Source: Streptomyces griseorubiginosus (GTDB lineage Bacteria; Actinomycetota; Actinomycetes; Streptomycetales; Streptomycetaceae). Taken from it: DNA of 64,000 bases. Positions 24,203-31,990 of the stretch are shown one piece after another. Position numbers and translations under genes: made by a program. The notes below the pieces were generated by a model that saw only the letters and a list, made by a program, of their open reading frames with translations, was not told the origin of the DNA and did not search any database. The DNA lies in the NCBI RefSeq assembly GCF_001514195.1, contig NZ_KQ948735.1:671413-735412 (forward strand), read 5' to 3'. Within the stretch, counting starts at the first letter, position 1. Each line of letters opens with the position of its first letter.

Positions 24203-24862
24203 CCGCTCCAGTTGGGACGCCTCGCGGGCCAGCGCCTTGACCCGCCCCCAGTCCCGCGCGGCGATCGCATCGGCGGGCAGCATCCAAGTCCCGCCCACAC
24301 AGCCGACGTTGGGGAGGTTCAGGTACGCGGGGGCATTCCCGGGCCCGATCCCTCCCGTAGGACAGAACCGCGCCTGCGGCAACGGCCCGCTGAGCGACTT
24401 CAGATACGCCGTCCCCCCGGCTGCCTCCGCCGGGAAGAACTTCATCTCCGTCACGCCCCGTTCCAGCAGAGCCACGACCTCCGAGGCGGTCGACACCCCC
24501 GGCAGGAACGGCACCCCGGACTCCCGCATGGCCTGAAGGAGTACGTCCGTCCAGCCCGGGCTGACGAGGAAGCGGGCGCCGGCCGCCACCGACTCCTTCA
24601 CCTGCTGAGGCGTGATGACGGTCCCGGCCCCGACCACCGCGTCCGGCACCTCCCCGGCGATCGCCCGGATCGCGTCGAGCGCGACGGGGGTCCGCAGCGT
24701 CACCTCGATCGCGGGGAGCCCACCGCCGACGAGGGCCCGGGCGAGCGGCACGGCGTCGGAAGCGTCCTGGAGCACGACGACGGGGAGAACGGGCGCGAGG
24801 CCGAGCGGGGACGTGGTCACGACGCCATCATGGCCAGGTGCCGCACCTAGCGCAAAGGTCAT
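24185..24862 (-). CDS. eda: KDPG aldolase (2-dehydro-3-deoxyphosphogluconate aldolase)
   Basis: 225 residues. TIM-barrel class I aldolase: IEVTLRTPVALDAI (catalytic Glu), VGAGTVITPQQV, and the Schiff-base lysine in VTEMKFFPAEAAGG, then CPTGGIG and GGTWMLP. Splits 2-keto-3-deoxy-6-phosphogluconate into pyruvate and glyceraldehyde 3-phosphate. The start is either ATG 24862 (AGGA nearby) or an internal GTG about 14 codons later; conserved sequence begins after the latter. Converges on and overlaps the RNase H gene. Confidence 0.88.
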   Translation of the reverse strand: MTFALGAAPGHDGVVTTSPLGLAPVLPVVVLQDASDAVPLARALVGGGLPAIEVTLRTPVALDAIRAIAGEVPDAVVGAGTVITPQQVKESVAAGARFLVSPGWTDVLLQAMRESGVPFLPGVSTASEVVALLERGVTEMKFFPAEAAGGTAYLKSLSGPLPQARFCPTGGIGPGNAPAYLNLPNVGCVGGTWMLPADAIAARDWGRVKALAREASQLERLRPQV

Positions 24863-24893
24863 TGCATCCTGTGCAATGCCACGCTGGCTGGGC

Positions 24894-25676
24894 TCAGTGA
24901 ATCTCGTCCACCAGCACATCCAGAGCCCAGGGCTGCCCCGCCTTCGACGGCGCCTCCGCCTCCACCACGTACCCGAGCTCCCGCAGCGCCTCCACCAGCT
25001 CGGCCGGCCCCTTCGGCGCGACCCCCGCCGACAGCAGACTCCGCACCATCCGCCCCTTCGTCGCCTTGTTGAAGTGGCTGACGACCTTCCGGGTCGGCGC
25101 GTGCAGCACCCGCACGGTAGCCGTCCGCCCGGCGACCTCGCCCTTCGGCTTCCAGGCGGCGGCATACGCGGAGGACCGCAGGTCGAGCACGAGCCCGTTC
25201 CCGGCGGCTTCGGTGAGCACGGAGGCCATCGGCGCCCGCCAGTGCGTGCCCAGCGCCCCCAGCCCCGGCAGTTTCACCCCCATCGAGCAGCGGTACGACG
25301 GAATCCGGTCGGTCACCCGGACCGCTCCCCAAAGCCCCGAGAACACGAGAAGGGAACGCCCTGCACGCCTCTTCGCCGCCGCGTCCAGAGATGCCAGGTC
25401 GAGGGCGTCGTAAAGCACTCCTGTGTAGATCTCACCCGCGGGCCGCGCTCCGGCGGTCCGGAGTTCGACGTTCTTCGCGACCTCGCCGCGCAGCCCCTCG
25501 CTCAGCCCGAGGACCTCCCGCGCCTTCTCCTCGTCGCCGGCGCACAGCTCGACGAGCGCGTCGAGGACGGCTTCCCGGCTCTCGTTGAGCCCGGGCAGCG
25601 ACAGCGACTCCAGCTTCAGCGGGGCGCCACGACCGGAGGACGCCTTGCCTTCGGAGGGAGGCAGCAGGACCAGCAC
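24894..25676 (-). CDS. yaaA: YaaA-family peroxide-stress protein (DUF328)
   Basis: 260 residues from the GTG at 25676, with AAGGAG upstream. Begins LVLLPPSEGKAS, the family hallmark; later YTGVLYDALDL, LLVFSGLWGAVRVTDRIPSYR, MGVKLPGLG and SHFNKATKGRMVR are conserved. In E. coli YaaA limits free iron during peroxide stress and binds DNA. Its promoter faces that of the RNB ribonuclease across about 60 bases. Confidence 0.88.
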   Translation of the reverse strand: MLVLLPPSEGKASSGRGAPLKLESLSLPGLNESREAVLDALVELCAGDEEKAREVLGLSEGLRGEVAKNVELRTAGARPAGEIYTGVLYDALDLASLDAAAKRRAGRSLLVFSGLWGAVRVTDRIPSYRCSMGVKLPGLGALGTHWRAPMASVLTEAAGNGLVLDLRSSAYAAAWKPKGEVAGRTATVRVLHAPTRKVVSHFNKATKGRMVRSLLSAGVAPKGPAELVEALRELGYVVEAEAPSKAGQPWALDVLVDEIH

Positions 25677-25739
25677 GGAGGATCTCCTTCTGTTGAGCTC
25701 CGGACAGCGTACGGGGCCCGATCTGCTTACCCTCGCTGT

Positions 25740-27188
25740 ATGCCCCGCCGCCGCATACGTGTGACCGACGACCCGCTGCGGGCCGCCTTCACGGCCCTGC
25801 GCACGGAGCTGGACGTGCCGTCGGCCTTCCCGCCGGAGGTGCTTTCCGAGGCCGAGCGGCCCCCTCGTCCAGGGGCTCACGTCGACGCTACCGACATCCC
25901 CCTCTTCACCATCGACCCGCTCGCCTCCACCGACCTCGACCAGGCGATGCACCTCGCGCGGCGGGGCACGGGCTATCGCCTGCGGTACGCCATCGCCGAC
26001 GTCGCCGCCTTCGTCGTACCGGGCGGATCGCTCGACGCGGAGACGCACCGACGGGTGATGACCCTGTACTTCCCGGACACCCGCGTCCCGCTTCACCCGC
26101 CGGTGCTGAGCGAGGGTGCCGCGAGTCTTCTTCCGGACCAGGTGCGCCCGGCCGCGCTGTGGACGATCGACCTCGACGCGGAAGGCCGTACGGCGGGGGC
26201 CGAGGTCCACCGGGCCCTGGTCCGCAGCCGGGCCAAGCTGAACTACGAGGGCGTGCAGAAGGCGATCGACACGGGCACGGCCGAGGAGCCGCTGCTGCTG
26301 TTGAAGGAGATCGGCGAGCTGCGGGAGGCGCTGGAGGTCGAGCGGGGCGGGATCTCGTTGCGGGTCCCGGAGCAGGAGATCGTGGAGCGGGACGGCGGTT
26401 ATGAGCTGACGTACCGGGCGGGGGTGCCCGCCGACAGCTGGAACGCCCAGATCTCCCTGCTCACGGGCATGGCGGCGGCGGACCTGATGCTGGCGTACGG
26501 GGCGGGGGTGCTACGTACGCTGCCGGCGGCCCCGGACGGCGCGGTGGGCCGCCTGCGCCGCACCGCTCTCGCATTGCATATCGACTGGCCGCACCACATG
26601 TCGTACGCGGCGCTGATCCGCTCGCTCGATCCCGGGGTGCCGTCGCACGCTGCGTTCCTCCAGGAGTGCACGACGCTGCTGAGGGGGGCGGGTTACACGG
26701 TCTTCCGGGACGGTGTGCTCCCGGCCATCACGACCCACGCGGCGGTCGCGGCCCCGTACGCCCAGTGCACGGCCCCGCTGCGACGGCTCGTCGACCGGTA
26801 CGCGTCGGAGATCTGCCTGGCGGCGGTGGCGGGGGAGGCGGTGGCGGACTGGGTGCTCGCAGCTTTTGATTCCCTGCCCCGCGAGATGTCCGAGGGCGGT
26901 CGGCGGGCGGCCGCGGTGGAACGGGCGTGCGTCGATCTGGTCGAGGCGGCGGTGCTGAAGGACCGGGTGGGGGAGGTGTTCGACGGGTGCGTGGTGGACG
27001 TGGACGAACACCGGGTGGGGGTGGGGACGGTGCAGTTGGAGTCGCCGGCGGTGATCGGGCGGATTGATGGGGAGGGGTTGGCGTTGGGGGAGCGGGTGCG
27101 GGTGAGGGTGGTGGGGGCGGATCCGGGCCAGGGTTCGGGTCCTGCGGCGTCTCCGGGGGGTGCGAAGGTGCGTTTCGCGCCTGCTTGA
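25740..27188 (+). CDS. RNB-domain ribonuclease (RNase II/R family, short form)
   Basis: 482 residues, ATG 25740. The RNB catalytic core starts near residue 60: FTIDPLASTDLDQAMHL supplies the aspartates that bind magnesium; YAIADVAAFV, TLYFPDTRVPLHP and CTAPLRRLVDRYASEI follow. It lacks N-terminal cold-shock domains and a clear S1 domain, so it is shorter than RNase II or RNase R, as is usual for this actinobacterial group. 3'-to-5' exoribonuclease activity is expected. Confidence 0.9.
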   Translation: MPRRRIRVTDDPLRAAFTALRTELDVPSAFPPEVLSEAERPPRPGAHVDATDIPLFTIDPLASTDLDQAMHLARRGTGYRLRYAIADVAAFVVPGGSLDAETHRRVMTLYFPDTRVPLHPPVLSEGAASLLPDQVRPAALWTIDLDAEGRTAGAEVHRALVRSRAKLNYEGVQKAIDTGTAEEPLLLLKEIGELREALEVERGGISLRVPEQEIVERDGGYELTYRAGVPADSWNAQISLLTGMAAADLMLAYGAGVLRTLPAAPDGAVGRLRRTALALHIDWPHHMSYAALIRSLDPGVPSHAAFLQECTTLLRGAGYTVFRDGVLPAITTHAAVAAPYAQCTAPLRRLVDRYASEICLAAVAGEAVADWVLAAFDSLPREMSEGGRRAAAVERACVDLVEAAVLKDRVGEVFDGCVVDVDEHRVGVGTVQLESPAVIGRIDGEGLALGERVRVRVVGADPGQGSGPAASPGGAKVRFAPA

Positions 27189-27304
27189 TGGTGCATGACG
27201 GTGGCACTGAGGCTGTGCCACGATCGAGGGAACGGTTCCCGATCTCACGGACAGGTGATCTTCGGATGTCCCAGCCTGATGAGCGACAGAAGGAGGGGCG
27301 TGAC

Positions 27305-27883
27305 ATGAGTGCCGTGGCCCATGAGCCGCTCACGCCGGCTGAGGGACTGCTGGAAATCTTCCTGGCCCTCGATGCCCCGGAGGGTTTCCGGGCTGAACTG
27401 ATCGAGGGGAAGATCGTTGTGACGCCGCCGCCGGATGGGGATCACGAGGACTACATCGGGCTGATCGTGAACCAGGTGGTCAGGCGGTCACAGACGGACA
27501 TGCAGTTCTCCGGCAACAAGGGGCTGAAGCTGAGGAGCGGAGGCGGATGCCCGAAGAATTATGTGATCCCGGACGGTACGTTCGCCCCCGCTGAGCGGCG
27601 GCTTTTCCGGGGGGCCGACTCCTGGATGCCTTGCGACGGAGTAGCGATGGTCCTGGAGGTGACGTCGACCAAACCGGAGGCGGACCGCGAGGCGAAGCGC
27701 CGCTGCTACGCCCGAGGCGGCATCCCCCTCTACCTCCTCGTCGACCGAGAGGCGTCGTCGGTCACGCTGTTCAGCGTCCCGGAGAAGGACGACTACCGAG
27801 AACACTGCACCCGCTCCTTCGGCCGGCCGATCGCTCTCCCCGCCCCGTTCGCCTTCGACCTGGAGACCGCGGACTTTCTCTGA
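27305..27883 (+). CDS. Uma2-family (DUF820) putative PD-(D/E)XK nuclease
   Basis: About 192 residues from ATG 27305, which follows AAGGAGG by 8 bases; an earlier ATG at 27266 has no such site. Family features: AELIEGKIVVTPPPDGDHEDYI, YVIPDGTF, VLEVTSTKPEADREAKRRCYARGGIPLYLLVD, forming the D ... ExS/T catalytic core of the restriction-endonuclease fold. The family is highly expanded in Streptomyces; cellular role unproven. A second member lies at 39071-39637. Confidence 0.85.
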   Translation: MSAVAHEPLTPAEGLLEIFLALDAPEGFRAELIEGKIVVTPPPDGDHEDYIGLIVNQVVRRSQTDMQFSGNKGLKLRSGGGCPKNYVIPDGTFAPAERRLFRGADSWMPCDGVAMVLEVTSTKPEADREAKRRCYARGGIPLYLLVDREASSVTLFSVPEKDDYREHCTRSFGRPIALPAPFAFDLETADFL

Positions 27884-27927
27884 GCCCGACGGCGTTGCAC
27901 CCTTCGTCGGACGGACAGGGGGCGACC

Positions 27928-28755
27928 GTGGTGGAACAGGCACTGTGGACAAGGGCGAGACTCGGACGCGGCGGGCCTCCGCTAGACCTGCTCACCGCCC
28001 GCTTCGACAAGCACGTCTACGCCCCGCACGCCCACGACGAGTACACGATCGGCGTGTGCGTCGGCGGCTCGGAGATCATCGACTACCGGGGCGGCCACAT
28101 CCGCACGGGCCCGGGATCGATCGTCGTCCTGGCGCCCGGGGAGATGCACACGGGCGGCCCGGGGACCAAGACGGACGGCTACGCCTACCGCGCCCTGTAC
28201 GCGGAGGTCCCCCTCCTCCAGGACGGCTCGACAGGCCTCCCGCACTTCCGCGAGCCCCTGATAGACGACCCGGAACTCGCCGCCGCCCTCCGCCTCGCGC
28301 ACACCGAACTCAGCGCCTGCCCCGACCCGTTGGAGACGGAGTCCCGCCTCCCGTGGCTCCTGACGGCCCTGTCCTGCCGCCACTCCACGGCCCGCGTGAC
28401 GGACTGCGTGATCACAGGAGCCGGTGCGGACGCCGTGGCTCGCGTGGTCCGCGACCGCTTGGCCGACGAACTGCTGGCACCCCCCTCCCTAGCCGACCTC
28501 GCCACCGACCTGGGCATGTCCCGCTACCAACTCCTCCGCGCGTTCCGTACGGCGATGGGGATACCGCCGTACGCCTGGCTGGCCCAGTACCGGGTGAACC
28601 GGGCGCGGTGCCTGCTGGAGTCGGGCCTGCGGCCGGCCGAGGTCGCGGGGGCGGTGGGCTTCGCGGACCAGGCGCACCTGACGCGCTGGTTCCGCCGGGT
28701 GCTGGGGGTGACCCCGGCTGCGTACCGCAACAGCGTTCAAGACGCGAGCCGCTGA
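27928..28755 (+). CDS. AraC-family transcriptional regulator
   Basis: 275 residues from GTG 27928 (27931 also possible). N-terminal cupin sensor: HVYAPHAHDEYTIGVCVGG ... GPGSIVVLAPGEMHTGGP. C-terminal double HTH: LADLATDLGMSRYQLLRAFRTAMG and PAEVAGAVGFADQAHLTRWFRRVLGVTPAAYR. Typical AraC activator with metabolite-sensing cupin. The EamA transporter gene follows 19 bases on, so it may control that exporter, as is common for AraC-EamA pairs. Confidence 0.9.
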   Translation: MVEQALWTRARLGRGGPPLDLLTARFDKHVYAPHAHDEYTIGVCVGGSEIIDYRGGHIRTGPGSIVVLAPGEMHTGGPGTKTDGYAYRALYAEVPLLQDGSTGLPHFREPLIDDPELAAALRLAHTELSACPDPLETESRLPWLLTALSCRHSTARVTDCVITGAGADAVARVVRDRLADELLAPPSLADLATDLGMSRYQLLRAFRTAMGIPPYAWLAQYRVNRARCLLESGLRPAEVAGAVGFADQAHLTRWFRRVLGVTPAAYRNSVQDASR

Positions 28756-28774
28756 GGGCGCCGACGATGGCCGT

Positions 28775-29785
28775 ATGAGTGCACGCGGCTGGTTCCTGTT
28801 CTCCCTGATGGGAGTGGTGTGGGGCATCCCCTACCTGATGATCAAAGTGGCGGTGGACGCCCCGCTGTCGGCAGCGATGGTGGTGTTCGTACGCTGCGCC
28901 TTGGGCGCCCTGCTCCTGCTGCCGTTTGCGATCAGGCAGGGCGGCCTTCTGGTTGTCGTACGGTCGCACTGGCTGCCCATGCTGGCCTTCGCGGTGATCG
29001 AGATCATGGGCCCCTGGTACACGCTGACGGACGCGGAACACCACCTCTCCAGCTCCACGGCGGGCCTGCTGATAGCGGGCGTACCGATAGTCGGCGTGCT
29101 GCTGGCCCGCTTCTTCGGAGACACGGAGAGGCTCGGGGCGCGGAGGGTGACGGGCCTGGCGCTGGGACTGGCGGGGGTGGGAGTCCTGACCGTTCCGCAC
29201 CTCACCGGGGGCGACGCGAAGTCGATGGCGGAGGTGCTGGTGACGGTGGTGGGTTATGCCACGGCCCCGCTGATCGCGGCACGCTGGCTGAAGGACATCC
29301 CGTCCCTCCAGCTGACGGCCCCGTGCCTGGCGCTGGCGGCGCTGGTGTACGCGCCGGGGGCGGCGCTGACGTGGCCTTCTTCTCTTCCTTCTACCTCCGT
29401 CCTGGTCGCGCTGGCTGGCCTGGGAGTGATCTGCACGGCGGTGGCGTTCGTCGCGTTCCTGGAACTGATCAAGGAGGTCGGCCCGACGAGGGCGACGGTG
29501 ATCACGTACGTCAACCCGGCGGTGGCGGTGGTGGCGGGGGTGCTGTTCCTCTCCGAGCCGCTGACGGTGGGCGTGGGCGTGGCCTTCGCGCTGATCCTGG
29601 CGGGCTCGGTACTGGCGACGGCGGGCCCGGTGCGGGTGACCGCCGAACCGGCCTGCACTGAGGCCCCGGTGTCCCCGGTAACATGGTCCCCACGGCAGAC
29701 GAGCCGGGCGGACGGCCGCGTGGAATCCCCTCTTGGAGGACTCCCCGAGGAACGTCCGGGCTCCACAGGGCAGGGTGATGGCTAA
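28775..29785 (+). CDS. EamA/DMT-family transporter
   Basis: 336 residues with ten predicted helices and two EamA repeats (GVVWGIPYLMIKVAVDAPL; the second around LIKEVGPTRATVITYVNPAVAVVAG). Small-molecule exporter or permease of unknown substrate. No stop codon occurs at the end of the last helix (~residue 292): the reading frame runs on for about 40 residues, the last 30 of which are encoded inside rnpB (29695 onward). The hydrophilic tail is therefore likely an accident of overlap. Confidence 0.88.
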   Translation: MSARGWFLFSLMGVVWGIPYLMIKVAVDAPLSAAMVVFVRCALGALLLLPFAIRQGGLLVVVRSHWLPMLAFAVIEIMGPWYTLTDAEHHLSSSTAGLLIAGVPIVGVLLARFFGDTERLGARRVTGLALGLAGVGVLTVPHLTGGDAKSMAEVLVTVVGYATAPLIAARWLKDIPSLQLTAPCLALAALVYAPGAALTWPSSLPSTSVLVALAGLGVICTAVAFVAFLELIKEVGPTRATVITYVNPAVAVVAGVLFLSEPLTVGVGVAFALILAGSVLATAGPVRVTAEPACTEAPVSPVTWSPRQTSRADGRVESPLGGLPEERPGSTGQGDG

Positions 29786-30106
29786 CGGCCACCCGGGGTG
29801 ACCCGCGGGAAAGTGCCACAGAAAACAAACCGCCGGGGACTTCGGTCCCCGGTAAGGGTGAAACGGCGGTGTAAGAGACCACCAGTGCCCAGGGCGACCT
29901 GGGCAGCTAGGTAAACCCCACCCGGAGCAAGGTCAAAAGGGAGCACCCCGGTGCTCCTGCGGGGACGTTCGAGGGCTGCCCGCCCGAGTCCCTGGGTAGA
30001 CCGCACGAGGCCTACGGCAACGTAGGCCCTAGATGGATGGCCGTCGCCGAGGGGTTCGCGAGACCCCCTCGGAACAGAACCCGGCGTACAGCCCGACTCG
30101 TCTGCC
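29695..30106 (+). ncRNA. rnpB: RNase P RNA, class A
   Basis: Conserved elements are easily seen: GAGGAACGTCCGGGCTCC at the 5' side, CACAGAAAACAAACCGCC, GGTAAGGGTGAAACGG, GTAAGAGACCACC, GAGCAAGGTCAAAAGGG and TAGATGGATGGCCGTC. The ends pair as P1 (GGCAGACGAGCCGGGC with GCCCGACTCGTCTGCC). The RNA is the catalytic subunit maturing tRNA 5' ends. Its 5' end lies within the EamA gene, so its promoter must be inside that gene. The last 15-19 bases recur at 35026-35044. Confidence 0.95.
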
Positions 30107-30107
30107 A
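30089..30107 (+). repeat. direct repeat, left copy (3' end of rnpB)
   Basis: CAGCCCGACTCGTCTGCCA. Matches 18 of 19 bases with 35026-35044 and is identical over the last 15. Being the end of a structural RNA gene, it has the form of an attachment site. Confidence 0.6.
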
Positions 30108-30191
30108 GCAGGGCCCACCTGTTCTTATGTCCTGGCCGGGGCTCCTCTTCGTGTCTGTGGGTGCCCCGCTTCTACCTGCGAACTCTTCCCC

Positions 30192-30866
30192 CTATCTCCC
30201 CAGGTCGCGCCGCCGCTGCTCCAGGCATCGCAGCCAAAGCGCATGTGCCGCGTATGCCTCCCGAAGTGACGCGTGGGCGAACCCCGCATCAGCGAAGCCG
30301 GTTTTCGCGACCTCCTGAACGAGGGCGACCAGATGTGCGGCCACGGCCGAGAGACGTTCCCGGTGCGCCAGCTCCCGCCGCGGTGCGAGTTCCTCCCCAC
30401 GGCCGGCCACCCCCAGAAGGTCGGCGTACTCCGCCTCGTCGCCGTACACGGACGGCACCTTGGGAAGCTGCGCCTCGTGGAGCACAGGTACCTTGGCCGC
30501 CGGTATATCGTCCTCAACGACCGTCTCCCGGCCGAGAACCTGGTTCAGCAGCCGCAGCGTCGCCGACGACCGTCGTACCTCCTCGGCGATCTCGTCGAGG
30601 GCCGCCAGTTCGGCTGCGACCTCCTCCCGGGCCTCCCGCGCGAGCAGTTCCCGCAGGCGCCTTGCCACCTCCTCGCCACGCACCCCGGCCGCGTCGATCA
30701 CGCCGTCACAGGCGTCGAGTTCGGCGAATGCCCGCTCCGCCGTGGCGATCGACGCCCGCACCATGGCCGCCGTATCCCCTTCGAAGCGGCCCACTGCACC
30801 CCGCAGTTCAGCCACCGTGATCGGCACCGCCCCCAGCAGATCCTCAACGCGAGGCTTGCCGTCCAT
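30192..30866 (-). CDS. uncharacterised helical protein
   Basis: 224 residues from ATG 30866, wholly alpha-helical and coiled-coil-like: VAELRGAVGRFEGDTAAMVRASIATAERAF, then an Arg/Glu-rich EEVARRLRELLAREAREEVAAELAALDEIAEEV helix (quoted here in pieces as ARRLRELLAREAREEV), and a Leu/Arg C-terminus. The first half recalls the actinobacterial DUF6244-type proteins found near toxins or secreted effectors; this is a weak impression. Divergent from the T5orf172 gene within the putative cassette. Confidence 0.65.
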   Translation of the reverse strand: MDGKPRVEDLLGAVPITVAELRGAVGRFEGDTAAMVRASIATAERAFAELDACDGVIDAAGVRGEEVARRLRELLAREAREEVAAELAALDEIAEEVRRSSATLRLLNQVLGRETVVEDDIPAAKVPVLHEAQLPKVPSVYGDEAEYADLLGVAGRGEELAPRRELAHRERLSAVAAHLVALVQEVAKTGFADAGFAHASLREAYAAHALWLRCLEQRRRDLGR

Positions 30867-30935
30867 TCTCAGTCCCCCTCACCCCTGCGGCCGTACGCGA
30901 AAGCGTGGCCGGAAATGTGCGAAGCGTGAACCCTC

Positions 30936-31919
30936 ATGTCACGCGCGCCTCAGAATATGCCTGTGATCACACACGACACTGGCTTCGTCTACGTCATGCG
31001 GAATCCCGCGATGCCCGGCATGGTGAAGATCGGCCTTACCACGCTCCTGCCGGAGGAACGGGCGTCGAAGATCTCCGGCCATGAGGGCGTTCCCCTGCCG
31101 TTCGAGGTCGTCTTCCGGGCTCTGACCATGCGGTGGCCGGAGGTTGAGAAGCTCGTTCACCAGCGTCTGGCCGGGCAGCGGGTCAACCCGCGCCGGGAGT
31201 ACTTCTCCGTGTCCGTCGACACCGCCGTGGAGACCGTCCGCGAATGCGTACTGGAGATCAACGGCAACGACGCCTGGGAGATCGGGAAGATCCACCCCAT
31301 CGGCGGCGAGGACCGGGTCGTGCTGTCGCTGGAGGCGGACGAGGTCTTCCTCCTCCTGCGCCAGCCGTCATTGTTCGGCGGCGGATGGGAGCCGCTCGAC
31401 TTCTGGCAGGCGCACGCCGACGGCGACCAATTGGAGATCTATGCCGCGGACGGGCCGGACGAGGTGGCCGGGTTCAGCGATGGCGACGCCGGTGGTGAGG
31501 ACGACCCGGTGCCCTATCTCGACGCGGCCGGGAACGCAGCCAACGGGGTGCTCATCGGTAGGGAACGCCTCACACCGGGTGACCGACTCCTCTGGATGCG
31601 GGACGGGGAGCAGTCGGGCGTGTGCCGGGGCGTGCTCTTCGAGGCTCGGGAGTACTGCCAGGTCGTCTGCCGCAGCTGGAACCCACAGGTGACCCCCGAG
31701 GGCTTTCCGCTCATCCTCAACGCCCTTGTGCGCAAGCCTTCGCCTGCCATGATCGCCGCAGGGCGGGTCGCCGTCCGGCTCCCCGGTCCGCGCTGCTGGG
31801 CCCCTCGCCCCGATACCCACGAAGAGCCTGCGCTGCCCCTGCCCGGTCCTGAACGCTGGCTCCCTCAGCTCAGGCCGAAGGAGGACCGTCCTCCTCGCCG
31901 AGGCAAGCGTTCAGCCTGA
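30936..31919 (+). CDS. GIY-YIG-superfamily nuclease (T5orf172/MUG113 type)
   Basis: 327 residues. The N-terminal ~95 residues form a T5orf172 domain: GFVYVMRNPAMPGMVKIGLT supplies the GIY-YIG strands, EERASKISG the conserved Arg region, and EKLVHQRLAGQ ... REYFSVS the family's C-terminal Glu/His and aromatic motif. The remaining ~230 residues are unrecognised, with a Pro/Arg-rich end. Both 5' candidate starts (30936, 30957) lack a good ribosome site. It precedes McrB by 71 bases on the same strand; McrB here carries a DUF4357 domain that elsewhere is fused to GIY-YIG nucleases, which links the two. Confidence 0.8.
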   Translation: MSRAPQNMPVITHDTGFVYVMRNPAMPGMVKIGLTTLLPEERASKISGHEGVPLPFEVVFRALTMRWPEVEKLVHQRLAGQRVNPRREYFSVSVDTAVETVRECVLEINGNDAWEIGKIHPIGGEDRVVLSLEADEVFLLLRQPSLFGGGWEPLDFWQAHADGDQLEIYAADGPDEVAGFSDGDAGGEDDPVPYLDAAGNAANGVLIGRERLTPGDRLLWMRDGEQSGVCRGVLFEAREYCQVVCRSWNPQVTPEGFPLILNALVRKPSPAMIAAGRVAVRLPGPRCWAPRPDTHEEPALPLPGPERWLPQLRPKEDRPPRRGKRSA

Positions 31920-31990
31920 ACAGCATGGCTGTCAGTGCCTCCACATAGTCTGCTGCAACGACCTGAGCCGCGGGACACGCGAGGAGACCG

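Noticed and set aside
1..29000. Secondary-metabolite gene cluster
   Set aside because: No polyketide synthase, peptide synthetase or terpene synthase with catalytic motifs is present.
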